Below, one piece after another: positions 12,401 through 25,700 of a DNA stretch of 64,000 bases (positions are counted from its first letter, which is position 1; each line of letters begins with the position of its first letter). The stretch spans positions 1 through 64,000 of the forward strand of contig RCAB01000314.1 in NCBI GenBank assembly GCA_003640385.1, read 5' to 3'. Both the position numbers and the translations under genes were made by a program. The notes beneath the pieces were generated by a model. It saw only the letters and a list, made by a program, of their open reading frames with translations, made no database searches and was not told the origin of the DNA. This DNA comes from Setaria digitata. Its lineage: Eukaryota; Nematoda; Chromadorea; Rhabditida; Setariidae.

Positions 12401-15400
12401 AAAAAAAGGGAAAGAAAAGGAAACAAGGAAGGAGAGATTTTTTAGTCATAGTTGAGAAAAAATTCGAAATTAAGTTAGCAATAAATACAATAAAAAAGAA
12501 GTATTAGAAAGTTTGATAAATTTTTTCAACTTAAATGGTATGCATAAATTTTCAAATTAAATTAGATCATTTTCATTTTCAGGAAAGAAAAAAGAAAGCT
12601 GAATTTGCGAAAAAAATTACATTCAATTGGCATAAATCAAATTTGAATAGGATTGATTTTTTTTTTTTGAAAATTTAGCAAAAAAAATTTAAAAATTCTT
12701 TTTTCGTTTTAAAACTTGCATAATAGCATTTATAGCAGATAACTGTTGGAATATTTGCAGCATGCAACCAACCAATATTTGCTGCAATGCATTCATATCA
12801 CGCAGAAGATGCATTACACGCCAGCCACCTGTATAATAATAATACAAATGTAGTAATTAATTAGAGAAATTAGTCAGTAAGAAGAGATTATCAAATTTTT
12901 TTAAAAATATTTCTCATTTAAAGGACGAAAAACTTTTGAATTTTTTTTTTGTAAAAGATGCGGAAACTTAATCAAATTATCAATTCAAATTTTGTTGTAT
13001 ATATTCATTCAGCTTTGTTTTCGTTTTTTTTTTTTCGCCTTTTTAATGTTGATTAATTTCAAAAATAAAGCTGCTTTCTGAAAATAAATAAAGCTAATTT
13101 CAGAAATAAAACGCCAAATATCTTCATTGTTACTAAAAAACAATATCCAATTAGTATCACGTCATGTTCATTAAATTTATACTTGTTGATTAAAAAATAA
13201 AAGTTTGTTTCACAAATAAAAAGATAACTTTGATGAAGAAATAACAGAATGCATTGCTAAAAATTACTAAAAATTGCTAAAATTAGAATGAAAATAAGAT
13301 GGAATAAAAATTAATTAATTCTTCCACACCTTCCAACATTTCTTTCAATCTTTCTCTGTAACCAATGTAAATATCCAAACGATCAATTTCTTCTTGTTGA
13401 AGTTTTTCATCGTTCCGATGAAGCCATTTAATTGCCCAAAAATGAGTTAATTATAGTGTTAATTAATAATTATTGCTTTTTGACTTGACAGAAAGAAAGG
13501 AACCAATCTAACAATAATAATGTCAAATATTTAACGATTTTATTTTCGTAGCAGTTTTAATTATGGTAATATTTATTATTAACGATATCCTTTTGATATA
13601 ATATAATTCAAATGTCTTATATTAATAATCGTTGGTTAATTAATTAACAGCAACTTTAAATAATAGAGGGTTTTATCTGTTATATTTAAGTAGTTGATGG
13701 CAAATTGTAAGTAATATTGTCGTGTTTTTACTGTTATGATAAGTTAAATTACTGCCGCAGCAATGATATGATAAACAAAGTTAATGATAAAATTATCATC
13801 ACTATTAATTAGGAATAAATGACCCGAATGCCTTCATCATGTTGATCATTCGCACAGAGCCAACGTGGACTTTCTGGCATAAATGAGAAAATGACACATT
13901 GAATTAATGCTGGGCCAACTGTAAAACTAAGCATCAAACGCCATCCAATGAACACTGGCTCAATGTACCATAGACCGCCTAAATTAATAATGAGCATCGT
14001 TTTTTTTAATTAATTAATTAATTTATTTTTTTGTTAATTCATAGGAAATCAAGAAATCAATTAAAAGAAGAAATGGAAATGGCCAACTAACATTCCATTT
14101 AAACATTAAATTTATGGATAAAAATAGTAGCATAATTTATTTGNAAATTAATTAATTAATTTATTTTTTTGTTAATTCATAGGAAATCAAGATATCAATT
14201 AAAAGAAGAAATGGAAATGGCCAACTAACATTCCATTTAAACATTAAATTTATGGATAAAAATAGTAGCATAATTTATTTGTTTTTACTCTGATAGACAA
14301 ACAAATAACAATCCACCTAAATTATTAATGAACTTTTTCGAGAAATTAGTGAAAAAAAAAATAGAATTGACTAATTTATTTTTCCTTTAAAAAGTAAATT
14401 TATGTATGAAAATAGTAGCATAACTTATCTTTTTTTTTTCTCCGATAACAAATTAATTAACAGTCTACTTAAAATATTAATGAACTTTTTTTTTTTGATT
14501 GATTTATGGTTAAATCATGAAACCAGTGAAAAGAAAATAGAATTGAAAGACTAATTTAGTTTTCTTTTATAAACTAAATTTATAATAGAAAACAGTAGCA
14601 GAATGCATTTTTTTTCTGTTTTTTTTCTAATATCAAAAAAATCAGAAAACATTTAATTTAAAAAAAAATCCAAAAAAAGAAAAAAAATACCATCAAAAAT
14701 TTCGAAGAACAGTCAATTTACAGTGCATTTTTATCATACATTCATGCATCATTTCTTTCCTTCTTTTTTTTTTTTTTTTTTTTTTTTTTTCAATATAAAC
14801 TTTTACTAAGATTTCTAGTTCGCCGGCGAATTGTTTCTGTGAATTCCATCCAGAATTTACACTTCTTTCTAATATCTATCGTGAAAGAAATTTACCGAAA
14901 TTATTACGGAATGAATTTGCTTTTTATGCGAGGAAATTTTGAAAAATAAATTAAATCACTAAAAATTTGAAAGAAAAAGTCGCTTTTTTTAAAAAAAAAA
15001 AAAAAAAAAACATCTTTTTTCATGCAAAGAATACTACCTGCAACAATATTTGCTGATGCAAATCCAAATGTTATGAACATCTGAAAAGATGTGAGCAGGA
15101 AACCCCGACAATCGGGTGATGATATTTCACTGATATATACTGGTACAACACTTGATCCAAAGCCTTTAACATTTTTGTACTTAATTTAAGTATTTGGGGT
15201 TTTTTTTTTTTTGTAATCTTTTAATTACTTCTTTATATTTTGTTACAGACGATGTTGATAAGCAACAATTTCAAAAGATTTTAATTTTTTTTTTTTCATG
15301 TCTGAAAATGAGCACTTCCTCTATATCGTCTCTATTAAAAAAATAAATAAATAAATGGAGAAAAAAATTTAATTAAATTCTAATGTAAATAAAAATACGA

Positions 15401-17115
15401 AAATTTTACTCTATAATTTTGCAACAATGTAAAATAATTACTTTCTGAAAAAAAGGAAAAAAAAAAGGAAAATGATTAAATATAAATATGAAAACGATTT
15501 TTTCTTAATCTATCAACATTATTGTTATTTCACATATAATACGAAGAAAAAAAAAATTAAGCAAACAAATTAATCATTTAATTAATGAATTAAAATAAAA
15601 AAAAGACTGAACACAACTAAGGAGGTGCTATTAATAAGAAAAGTGAAAAAAAGAATTTTTTTTCATTTCAAATGCAATAGCATTTTCAATTGCTTGCCAA
15701 CTAATGTAAGAATAAATTTAAAGAATGAAAAAAAAAAAAAAAAACAAAGAAAACTAACTTTTTTGAATTTAAATCTAAATAGTTAATCACATGCTTAAAT
15801 TTATGTTCTTTTCTTACTCAGTCTAACTTCCTCAGTAAAATAGCCAGAAATCAGTAAGTAGGAATAACTTAGAACACTAATAATAGCAGCAACAATAGCA
15901 ACAAAAGATGGAAGAAGATTAATTGTGCGAAAAAGCCTTTACCTAATGCAAAACCAATTATAAGGCGTCCAATGATAAGCATTTTTTTGTTTATGGATAG
16001 CGAACACAATAATGCTCCAATTGCATCACAAATAATGGCACTCAAGATAACTTTTTTACGACCAAACTGATCGCTTATTGGTGCAGCTAACAATGAAGCC
16101 ACTGTTGCTACACCTAAATTTTATTTTATTTCTTTTTTAAGGAATTTAAATGTTCTATTATGAATTTCATATGTTTTAATTTGAAAAAAAAAAAAAAAAA
16201 ATTAGAAAAAAAAGTTACAAAATGCAACAACTATGGGAAATAAATATAAATTTAGGAAAAAATAATTAGTGATAAATTCTTTTTTAGTGATAATAAATAC
16301 GAGATAATAGCAAAAATTTATGAACAAAATTAATAAAAATAGATGGATATATTTATTTGACAATAGTTGAAACTTTCAACGAAACTAGCAATAATTTTTC
16401 ACTCTTTTAACTTTTATTTTTTCTTTTTTTGTCTTCATGAGACTTTCTTTTTCTTACCTATATCGTATTAAATTAGAAATGAAAATTAATTAATTGTTAT
16501 TATTGAAATAAAATTTCTTTAAGTTACTTTTTCGCAAAGTATTCTGGAGAATGTGATATTGTTGAGCAGTAAGTACTATTAGGGCCTGTTTACTGGGAGA
16601 GTCATAACAGTACCGTATTTAAAATTGTACTACGGTACATTTATAATATGTGTAATGCTGTCATACCGTATATTCGAAGCATTTGTTTATATTCGCATGT
16701 AATAATAAAACGCAACATTTACAACGGCATACCATATTGTGCTGTATAATTCTCATTACTAGAGTTTATTTATTGGAAGTAAACACTACTATTAGCACTA
16801 TTTTATTTGGGATTATACGATCTGTTTTATATTGGATACTGTCATACCGTATCACATCTGAAGCATATACTTCATTATATTTGTTATGCCATAGTGATAG
16901 GAAAGCAATATACCAGGTGAGATAAATAAGAGGATGTAAAGAAATGTCTGATCGATAGGTTGCATATCATTATTGTGTTTTATATAAAGTAAAGCATTGG
17001 ATATTATGCCTCCTTCGAAACCGAATATAAAGCCGAAAAATGCTGCAGAACCAGCGGCTATATAAAGATACCGTAAATTTGATGATTGAATTGATGTTGA
17101 GCGTAGAATATTCAT
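9410..17115 (-). CDS. Proton/myo-inositol cotransporter, SLC2A13/HMIT type
   Basis: Twelve exons (17115-16914, 16113-15943, 15163-15038, 13978-13824, 13435-13330, 12828-12720, 12319-12240, 11856-11625, 11452-11384, 11093-10918, 10287-10135, 9606-9410) give about 591 residues with all phases consistent. Sugar-porter signatures appear in order: GFIFGFEGG in TM1, DQFGRKK, PESPRWL near 201-207, FGRRKLL, and SETKGTSLEDLE after the last TM (PETKG in most relatives). The large extracellular loop at about 375-450 has the cysteine cluster CDICTNDEHCGFC and several N-glycosylation sites, a hallmark of HMIT rather than ordinary GLUTs. The expected role is proton-coupled inositol uptake at the plasma membrane. 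Oddities: intron 6 needs a GC donor, and the exon 5 acceptor lacks AG. A splice acceptor lies 15 nt upstream of the ATG. Confidence 0.92.
13973..14600. repeat. Decayed tandem repeat in HMIT intron 3
   Basis: Related blocks begin near 13975, 14312 and 14461, each starting with a CCTAAATTA-like word and AATGA, then running through an AATAGAATTGA or AAATGG core to GAAAATAGTAGCATAA. The period between the later copies is about 149 bp. The first copy overlaps the exon 4 acceptor. A near-identical extra copy sits across the single N at 14144. Confidence 0.7.
14008..14281. other. Single-N join flanked by 136-bp near-identical duplication
   Basis: The segment 14008-14143 recurs at 14146-14281 with one visible mismatch, and an isolated N at 14144 separates them. 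This pattern fits two contig ends that overlap but were not merged, or two alleles placed in tandem. A true recent tandem duplication cannot be excluded because the intron already holds older copies. Confidence 0.85.
16575..16890. repeat. Possible dispersed repeat in HMIT intron 1
   Basis: The stretch opens with GGGCCTGTTTACTGGGAGAG, carries TACCGTA or TACGGTA words at about 16613, 16634, 16662 and 16843, and repeats a CTGTCATACCGTAT...GAAGCAT block about 180 bp apart. Its composition differs from the surrounding intron. It may be a degenerate non-autonomous element, but I found no clean terminal inverted repeats. Confidence 0.35.
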
Positions 17116-17571
17116 GTTAGATCGTATTTACTGCAACAAAAGATAGAAAAGCAAAAAATTTCGTAATTAATTGTGCTAGAAGAAGAAATTGAATTTAATT
17201 CAATGAATTGGAAGAAAAAAGAAGTATGTATATCAAGGGAAAGAATAAATTAAAAAAAAAAAAAAAAGAAAGAAAGAAAAAAGGAAAAACTTAGATTATT
17301 GATTAAAGAAATAGCAGATAATGTAGATAATGTTTTTACATTTCGAAGCAAAACATTAAAATTGTCAAATGCATTTCAACTGTAACTGGGAATTATATTT
17401 GCTGGAAATGATAAATTATCAATTTGAATAATGCTGTTGCCCAAAAATAGCTCGAATTTCTTGTCGAATTATTCTCGTGAATTAAAACTATCCAGGAAAC
17501 TATTTTCTAAACTATCGTTAAATTTTATATTCCTTTTTTTTACCATCCTTAGGGACGAAAAAATAAACTCG

Positions 17572-17604
<33 letters not shown>

Positions 17605-18862
17605 GACGATAACGATAGTACACCTCTAAAAAAAAGCAGTAATGAACTGCTAGTGTCACGAAATTCAAATTCAAAGATTTTTGCTGTAGAGACTTTTAAA
17701 TGAATTTATGAAATTGAAAGAATAAACGATTTTACATGAAAAAAAGTGAGAAAAAAAAAAAAAGAAAATTGGTATGCTATCATAATTATTTGATTTATCC
17801 ATAAAAATTCTATTTTCCATCATCAAAAAATATATTCGATGCGATACATTACTTCATCAAAATTAAAACTAACTTCAGTCTTAATAGACCTACCATTATA
17901 ATTAATATATCACATTGATGAAAACACATCGAACTGAATAAAGTGCAAAGGGAAAAAAGGACGAAATTGAATTTACGTATCCCAAGCCTATTTTGCAATA
18001 GAGACCGAAACGTTTCATAATAAAGTTGGAACTTAAATTGTTAAGTTTAAGAAAGAGGCAGCCTTCATTAGAGAAGATACTCATTAAAGCTTGCTTAAAT
18101 TTTTCGAATCTCCTTGACCGAAAATGAAATTCAGCGCATCATTGCTCCATGCTCCATGATATTTCAATATATTGAAATTGCCACTTTTCTTTTTTTTTCG
18201 ACGCAGAAGCTTAATGGTTCAGATGCAAATTAAATTTACATTCGAATTACTGGTTAGTGAACTTAATCCCAGCCAATCTTCAACAATCATTACTGGTAAG
18301 AAATCGATGCATTTACTCTCGCCCTACAGTAGCAAACAAATTGAGATAAAAAAAAAAACTGATTACGTTAACTCTGAAAGTTTTCCGTTGGATTATTGTG
18401 GTATATTAAGTTTCTTGTCCTTTCTTCCTGACATGTTTGCTTTATTAGTTAATAAGGAACACCTGCTAACTGTTGCAAGAAATACTTTTATGGATAGTAT
18501 AAGTCCTGCATTATGTTGAAACGATCTTTGTTTTTTCTTTGACTATCCATTCGAGAAAAGCCTGTAGTGTATGCTACACTACTTCAAAAATTTTGGATGC
18601 ACTCTTCAAACTTAAGAACCAAAATCTTAGTTACATTAATGCGTGTTAGGCGTAACGAAATACTTTTCTTTTGCATAAATAATACAATTCAAAATCCTTT
18701 ACGCATATTAGTTGCTAATTATTAACAAGAAATTGTTTCTCGATAGCAGATTACTCCATTATATTAAGAATCACAGCGCATGATTAAATATGAAAAAATC
18801 GAGAAAATAATGAATTCCATATCGGGTTATCTCATTTAATAATAAGAAATTAATAACTACTC
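17116..18862. other. Spacer between HMIT and ZGPAT-like gene
   Basis: This 1.7 kb stretch lies between two minus-strand genes and should contain the HMIT promoter. It is A-rich near 17580. A plus-strand frame at 18172-18519 has no recognisable domain or partner exons, and I do not call it. A 21-bp word from the ZGPAT 3' end recurs at 18531-18551. Confidence 0.5.
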
Positions 18863-21800
18863 TCAAAATATGTCTTTCTTTTTTCTTTGACTATCCATTA
18901 GGTCATTTACCCGTTGCTGTCGGACCAATAACTGCTGCATTTCGTTACGACATTTTAACAAGTTTTTCTTCAACCTCTCAGCAGTAGCAGTGTCACGCTG
19001 ATTACGTGTTATACCTTCACGCAATTTACGCTCCTTATCTTTCAGTTCTTTTAACTTTTTATCTAAATTCAACGCTTGCACACCGAGACCTGTCGAGGAG
19101 CAGTTCTGAAAATAAATCAGACGAACATTTCGTCTAGTTCGAAACCCTACTAGATATCGATTTTACATTCAGGATTCTAAATTACTTAATTCTGAATTTT
19201 CAGGACTTTAAATTTCCATGTGGAGTTCATAAGCAAAATAATATCACCAGAATTGCTAGGTGACGAATTACAACGACCTTAACGACAAAGCAATTATTGA
19301 ACATTTTACAAACGATTCTAAGAAAAACTTATAATTCTCAAAATTATTACAAACAACCAATCTTAGAACCAATCCGAAAATCAAGATTTTAGTAATTCAA
19401 CATAAGAATCTACCTACCTGTAATTTTTCAATCTCCTTTATTTCATCTTTTTGCTCCTCCATAGCTTTATTCAGCTTAGAATTCAACAAATCAAAAACAT
19501 CGATTGGTTGCTCGGAGGCTTTCAGCCGCTTTGCGATCGTCTGTTTTACATGTTGCTGGCGGGATTTGATCCCATCCACTACTTTCTTGTTTTTGACCTC
19601 CATACATGCATCCAATGATTTATCTAAGAAAAAAAAAAAAACAAATCTTCTTGAAAATTAAAAGAAAAGAGAACCACAAATAACTCACTGTCTAGAAATT
19701 CCACGAGAAAAGATTTAACACATAAAATTTCATCTGTCCATGTGCTACTGAATATTAAACAGATTTATTGATACTGTCAAATTATTATTTGGATCCCATT
19801 TAAAATAAAATGCAGTGAAGACAGAATTTACATACTTTTTGGGAAGATTACCGGTTGTATGGCATGAACAATGCCATCCGATCTTCGACCAAGTCCTTCA
19901 CCAGCTCGATAACCCATTTTCAACAAAAGCTTCATCCCGATACCACGTGTATGCTTTTCCCAATCACCAATATCACCAATGGTAACATTTCCGCATCGCT
20001 CTTCTCTATATTCTCCCCATGAAGTTGTTGCTAGATCTTCTGAAGCGGTTTCATCTAAAATAATAATCTTTTTAGCCCATATCCTGATATTAGAAGAAAT
20101 CTAAAGCAAAATATATTATCTACAGTTCATTTATTTTCCTGCTGTCACAAAACCTTGATTAATTTGTCAATTCTTTTTTTGCATTTCGCTACAAACTTCA
20201 TCACTTTTGATTTTATGGATAAACTGTCTTGAAAAACAATAGAAGAATTTACAAAGTGCTGAATTAATCAAGAGAACATTATAATATCATTCCACTGAAA
20301 GCTTAAGCATTAAGGGTTTTAAAACAAAGGGTTGGGCAGTTAACATGCATTTAAGTGAATAAAGGTACCATAAATTTCAGCAGTTAGAACAGATTTGGCA
20401 GTTCATAATAATAAGCCAATAAAATACTCAAGTTTCAACATGAATTTGGGTTTAAACGGAACCTAACCTTTGGAGTCAATGTCTAGTTGCGGAATTGGAT
20501 AAATCTTATTTTGATCCACTGCAATTTCTTTCCCAGTTAGCAAAAGACAGACAGCCAACTTATCATTGTCTATAGCGGTAACACGAGCACTGCTCCATAA
20601 TTTATTTTCGCCCTGTACGAGAATAAGCGAACCTTCTTTCACCATTCTAAACAAACCAATAATTTTTTTTTTAGTGGTTCAAAGGAAAATAAGATGGGCA
20701 GATGAAAAAGCAGTTTACAAACATACGAGAGATCCGGTTTTTGATATTCTTGAAGGGCTGACAGCAAAACTTCTTCACCATGAGAAAAGCGGCACTGATT
20801 TCCATAGCTGCAGCGATCATTAAGAAAATATTCACAGGGCTTCATTGCTACTTCAAGGGGATGACCATATAATACTTTCACCTACAACTATGAAAATGTT
20901 GATAATTTGAAACGCTTCCTAAAAATAAGGTAGCTCCATTTCACTGAAACAAGCAATTAACGCCACAGATCATCTTCAGCTTATAAGACTATTAAAGCAT
21001 AAAGATGATCACAAAACTTTTAAAAATAAAAAACAAACCTTAATGTCATCCGTTTCTTCTTTTGAATTTTCAACAAAGTCCAAGATGACAGCATCATGAA
21101 AATGTATGGCTCGATCAACAGTTCGGCTGTATGGTGCAAGACAGTGCATTCCAATTAGTTCACCAGAATCTAGTGAGTCAACACTACTTGAAGTCTCGCC
21201 GAGATTTTGTTCAGTTGTTGATATTGTCTCATTTTCTATATAAAATGAAGTGCAAATGGGATTAAAACATTTAAAAAAAGAAGTGCAATAATTTCCCAAA
21301 AATTACAAAACAGAGATATACACAACCGATTTTATTTTGTAAATGACTGTGCAAAGATTGCTATTTGTTTCTTTCTTTTTTTTTCTTTGAGACAAGTTCG
21401 AGATTCTGTTAATTATTCAATCACTTTCCAACTGTCACCTAGAGACCAATTAAGTAGTAATTACTGAAAACTGGACTAAAATGCAAATATATACAATCGA
21501 AATGCTATGCAAATAATCTGTTAGAAAAATTCTACAATCAAATTGTGGCATAGGTCGATCGCACGATTTTCCAGTTAGTATCGCGATTTTCTCGAGCAAA
21601 AAGTAAATATGCTTAGTCATTGAATAGCCGAGAAGTTTCTCACATAAAGTAGTGCTATAAAATGGAACGCAAGAGAAGAATACAACACATTAAAATCAAA
21701 ATTAAACTCAAATCACCTTACCAGTCAAAAGTGCAATAAGTTCCATCAAGTCGGAATGTGAATCCATCAACGTATTTCTTCTTTGAAGATCTGTACATAC

Positions 21801-22149
21801 TTCAAGTTCTGCATCTATTTCTTTAAGCTGGAATAGAAAGATAAGTCTTCTGCTAGGACGATTTGAAACAATCTTCGATCTCAATATCTGAACATGACTA
21901 CAGCAAACAATTATTAATAATACTACTTACAACCTTTACTACCAAGTACACTGTGTGATGTTATCTAAAGTTTAAATCCAAACTAAAAACTACATTAGAG
22001 AACTGCTAAACCCTTCATTCTCGTTTTCGTGTCATGGTAGTAAAATAGAAAAATTGCTACCCATGATGAAAATTTAATGGTTAAGGAAATTTATTTAAGG
22101 CAGAGTGACAAACCTGCAACCGATAGCTTTCCAATTCGCTTTGAGTCAT
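18863..22149 (-). CDS. ZGPAT: CCCH zinc finger and G-patch protein, ZGPAT-like
   Basis: Eight exons (22149-22114, 21827-21722, 21235-21039, 20881-20727, 20646-20468, 20054-19836, 19623-19418, 19105-18863) join to about 446 residues. Order of parts: an N-terminal helix; a CCCH finger near residues 129-147 with spacing C-X7-C-X5-C-X3-H in KPCEYFLNDRCSYGNQC; a Tudor-like segment at about 170-215 (LWSSARVTAIDNDKLAV); a G-patch at about 257-300 (HTRGIGMKLLLKMGYRAGEG); the conserved KSLDACME block; and a Lys/Arg/Glu-rich coiled coil to the end. Human ZGPAT (531 residues) has the same order and is a nuclear nucleic-acid-binding repressor that also contacts spliceosome helicase. The worm protein is shorter in the acidic linkers. 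It lies 0.55 kb downstream of FIGL-1 on the same strand. Confidence 0.93.
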
Positions 22150-22701
22150 GCCAATTTAATAAAGAATGAAACTGATTTCAACTTACAATATAAAAAATGA
22201 AGTACAACAAATTGATAGCGCTGAAACTAGGTTGGTATAAATGATTTCCGGTTCACATAATATGGTTTGTGAAATACTCCAGGAAATTATCATGGCATAA
22301 ATGAAGTGAGAAGAAGTGCACATGAATAAAAGAATTCGACACGGTAATGGCATGAAGTTGGTGCAATTGATCAGCTAGCTTAACTATAAAATATAGTTAA
22401 GACTTATATAAAAAGTCTAATTCCAATCTTTTAAATTAAATCAGAAAAAAATTTTTATCAAGTACAATGGATTTTTCATACAATCCAGTATAATCAAATT
22501 CAATATAAATATGTGGACTACTCTAGTATCAAGAACATACGTAGATGTAGCATAATACGTAAACAAGCAACAGCAAACAAATCAAAGATCTTTTTCAACA
22601 AGAGTAACAGTAAACAAACAATACTATACAAAGAATTACTCGGAAAATCTTCCCACGATTACAGCTACGAGTTTTTTGAATAATAATGTCTTATAATCGA
22701 T
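22150..22701. other. FIGL-1/ZGPAT intercistronic spacer
   Basis: Only about 0.55 kb separates the FIGL-1 stop from the ZGPAT start, both on the minus strand. It holds the FIGL-1 3' end and a possible acceptor TTGAAATCAG about 30 nt before the ZGPAT ATG. Such spacing allows either a short promoter or an operon with trans-splicing. Confidence 0.45.
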
Positions 22702-25700
22702 CTACTCAGGAACGAAAGATCCATACTGTTTGTTCCATGCCTGGTATCCCTCGAGATCCTTGTCAACAACTGTTGGACGAACGAAACGCATTGCTGCTTC
22801 GAAATCAGAGAAAGAAATTGGCCGGATCTAAGTAAACAACTTTTTACAACTGAAATGTCATAAATGCTAAAGATAGGAATGGAAGAGATAATTAGCACGG
22901 GTAATCATCAAAAAAATGGAATGGTTAATAATGCAGAAAGTTTGTCGGAAAAATTGGAAACATCTTTCTGATTTGAGATCAGTAAGAAAACATGACAAAA
23001 CTAACGTCATCAGCACTAATTGAAGCAATATCGAGTGAAGACGAATCGACAATATTACGAACTGGAACCATCGCTGCTTCGGAACATAACTGCTTCATAT
23101 CTGCACCCGAATATCCTGATAATAAAGATCATTTTCTTTTAATAATAGCTGCAATAACTGTCCAACAAGTTTAATAGAAGGAAAATAAATATATTATGTA
23201 TGGCAATTATGATTCATATAATTAATATATTATGTATAGCAATTTATTCATAAAATGTGAAATAAATAGTCCAGACGACGATATTCCTTGAATGACAATA
23301 GTATACAACAGAATATTTTATCACGACACACCATCCGTTAATTTCGCTATCCGTTGTATATCATCATTGGAGAGATCGTGCTTTTGATCACTGAGAAGTG
23401 ACTTAATCATTTGTATTCTTGCAGCATCACACGGTAAGCCAATATACAGTCGTTTCGCAAAACGACGTTTAACAGCCGAATCTAGTTCCTGCGGTCTAAA
23501 AAAAGATCCTGTAAAATTAAACACCAAAGAGGGATCAAACGAAAAAGGTTTTGTAAAACAATTCAAAAATTCATTTGAAAATGCAATTAAATGGAAAATA
23601 GAATAAATTGACCTATTTGTAGCTCCTAAAATAAGAATTCTTTCATCAGAGGTAGTTGCAACACCATCTAAATGAATAAGAAATTCAGTTTTTATGCGTC
23701 TCGATGATTCGTGTTCACTCTCACTACGACTTGTAAGCAATGAATCAATCTAAAAACATAAATGGGGAGAATAGTAAAAAAAAAAAAAAAGATAAAAAAA
23801 CAATATAAAACAATAACTAAGAGAAAAGGAAAACACTAGGATTTCAAATTTTTCAGCACTCAGCAATATATGAGAAGCTTGGAAAGACGCACAAAATAGA
23901 TTTTCTCTTGTAGTATTCGGTAAGTCACAATGAAGATAGTTCTTAGAAAAATGTGGAAATGAATTTAGCTTACCTCATCTATAAAAACTACAGAAGGCTG
24001 CAAAACTCGTGCTATAGCGAAAAGGGCCCGGACAAGCTTTTCACCTTCACCGACCCATTTTGAGGTAATTGAAGATGCGGCAATATTGAAAAAAGTTGCT
24101 TTACATTGCGACGCAACACATCGTCCTGCAACAATGATTCCAACAAAACAATGAAGTTATTATCATAAATCCATGGAAAAGAGAAATAAATCGGTCATTT
24201 TTTGAACAATCAAGAGTAATTTTATACCTACCAATCATGGTTTTGCCTGTACCAGGCGGTCCGAAAAGCAATACACCTTTGGGTGGCGCGCGTATGCCTT
24301 TAAAAATGTCACTGAAATAAAACAATGTAAGCAATATAAACATATTAGAATACAGAGTCAATCGGAGATAAAAATATTACTGATGCTGAACCGAAATTCT
24401 GCTGTTTCTGGATAAAAAGTGAACACAAGCTCCTAGCATTGGTCTTCCAACTAAACTACCATAACTTATTATGAGCTGAATTTTTGATGAGTGAATGCTT
24501 CCATTAGTTTGCTGTATTATCAACACCTGGATGAAAGTTTCTAAAAAAATCAAATTTCACGAAATACAGATATTAAGCCAATTTGCTCTGATATTCCTTA
24601 ATCCATAATATTTCTTCATCAAATGAAATAGAACGCAAATGTGTGGTTAAAAATTAACTAATTTAATATGAAATTTTTTTATAGAAGTAAAAATCATAGG
24701 GAAAAAAGTCGTGGAAAACCCTACGGTCTAAGAAATGGAAGGACGATGATTTCTTTAAGTGCTTTTTTCGCTGGTTCCAAACCTGATACGTCTCCCCACT
24801 GAATATCTGTTCGCCTTGACATGATCTGAAAACTGCAAACATATTAATTTAATAAAATAAAGGAGAGAATATTTTCCGGCAGTTTCTAAAATTACGTCAG
24901 TTAAAGTTTTCAAAAGTCTGAAATGCTGCGCACGGTGTGATATGGAATGCTACAAGATAACTTCTACAGTGCGCATCCGTCGGGAAATGGCTTGGCTCAC
25001 AATAATGTCATGCTCATACAACTGGATCTGCTAGTTATAAATTATGCTGATGTTATTATCAGCAAAAATGGTACAGTGAAAGAATAAGAAGATGTAACTC
25101 TTAAAATTCAAATTTTTAGCCTAGAAGAATAAAAAATACAGTAATAAACCTCAGCTTCAATTATGTTAAGTACATTGTCTTCGAAATTCTTCAAAGTTTC
25201 ATCTGCTTTCCATCCTTCTCTTTTATTTCCAGACTCACATCCGCTATTCATCTTTTCATGCTTATTTTGCACCGATTCATCACAATTTTCTCTAGTATCC
25301 TTACTATGCACTGAAAGCTGATTTGCCAGAATGACTCGCCTGTAAATGTTTCAATAAACAATTAGCCAAAAAAAAGGTACAATAAGCGAAGCTTCTCGCT
25401 TTAAAGATCTTGTATTAATAACAAGGAAATAATTCAACATAAACTGAAGGATATGGTCAACTCACCATCATCTGACAAGGAAAGCATAGAGAAAAGAAGA
25501 AAGACAGACTCACGATGAAAGAAAAGTTAAAATAGATCATTACTTCTATATAAATCTATGAAGAAATAAGATAAATAATAAGTACGAATTAGCAAATAAA
25601 AAAAAAATAGTCTTAAAAATGTTGTAGATTCACCTTCTTCCCATATATCGCTGCGCCTTATCTTTATCGACGTTTACCTGAAAATAGAGATACATTTCGT

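Noticed and set aside
18172..18519. Plus-strand ORF of 115 codons
   Set aside because: Unbroken, but the composition is ordinary for this region, no motif is recognisable and no matching exon was found. It lies between two minus-strand genes.
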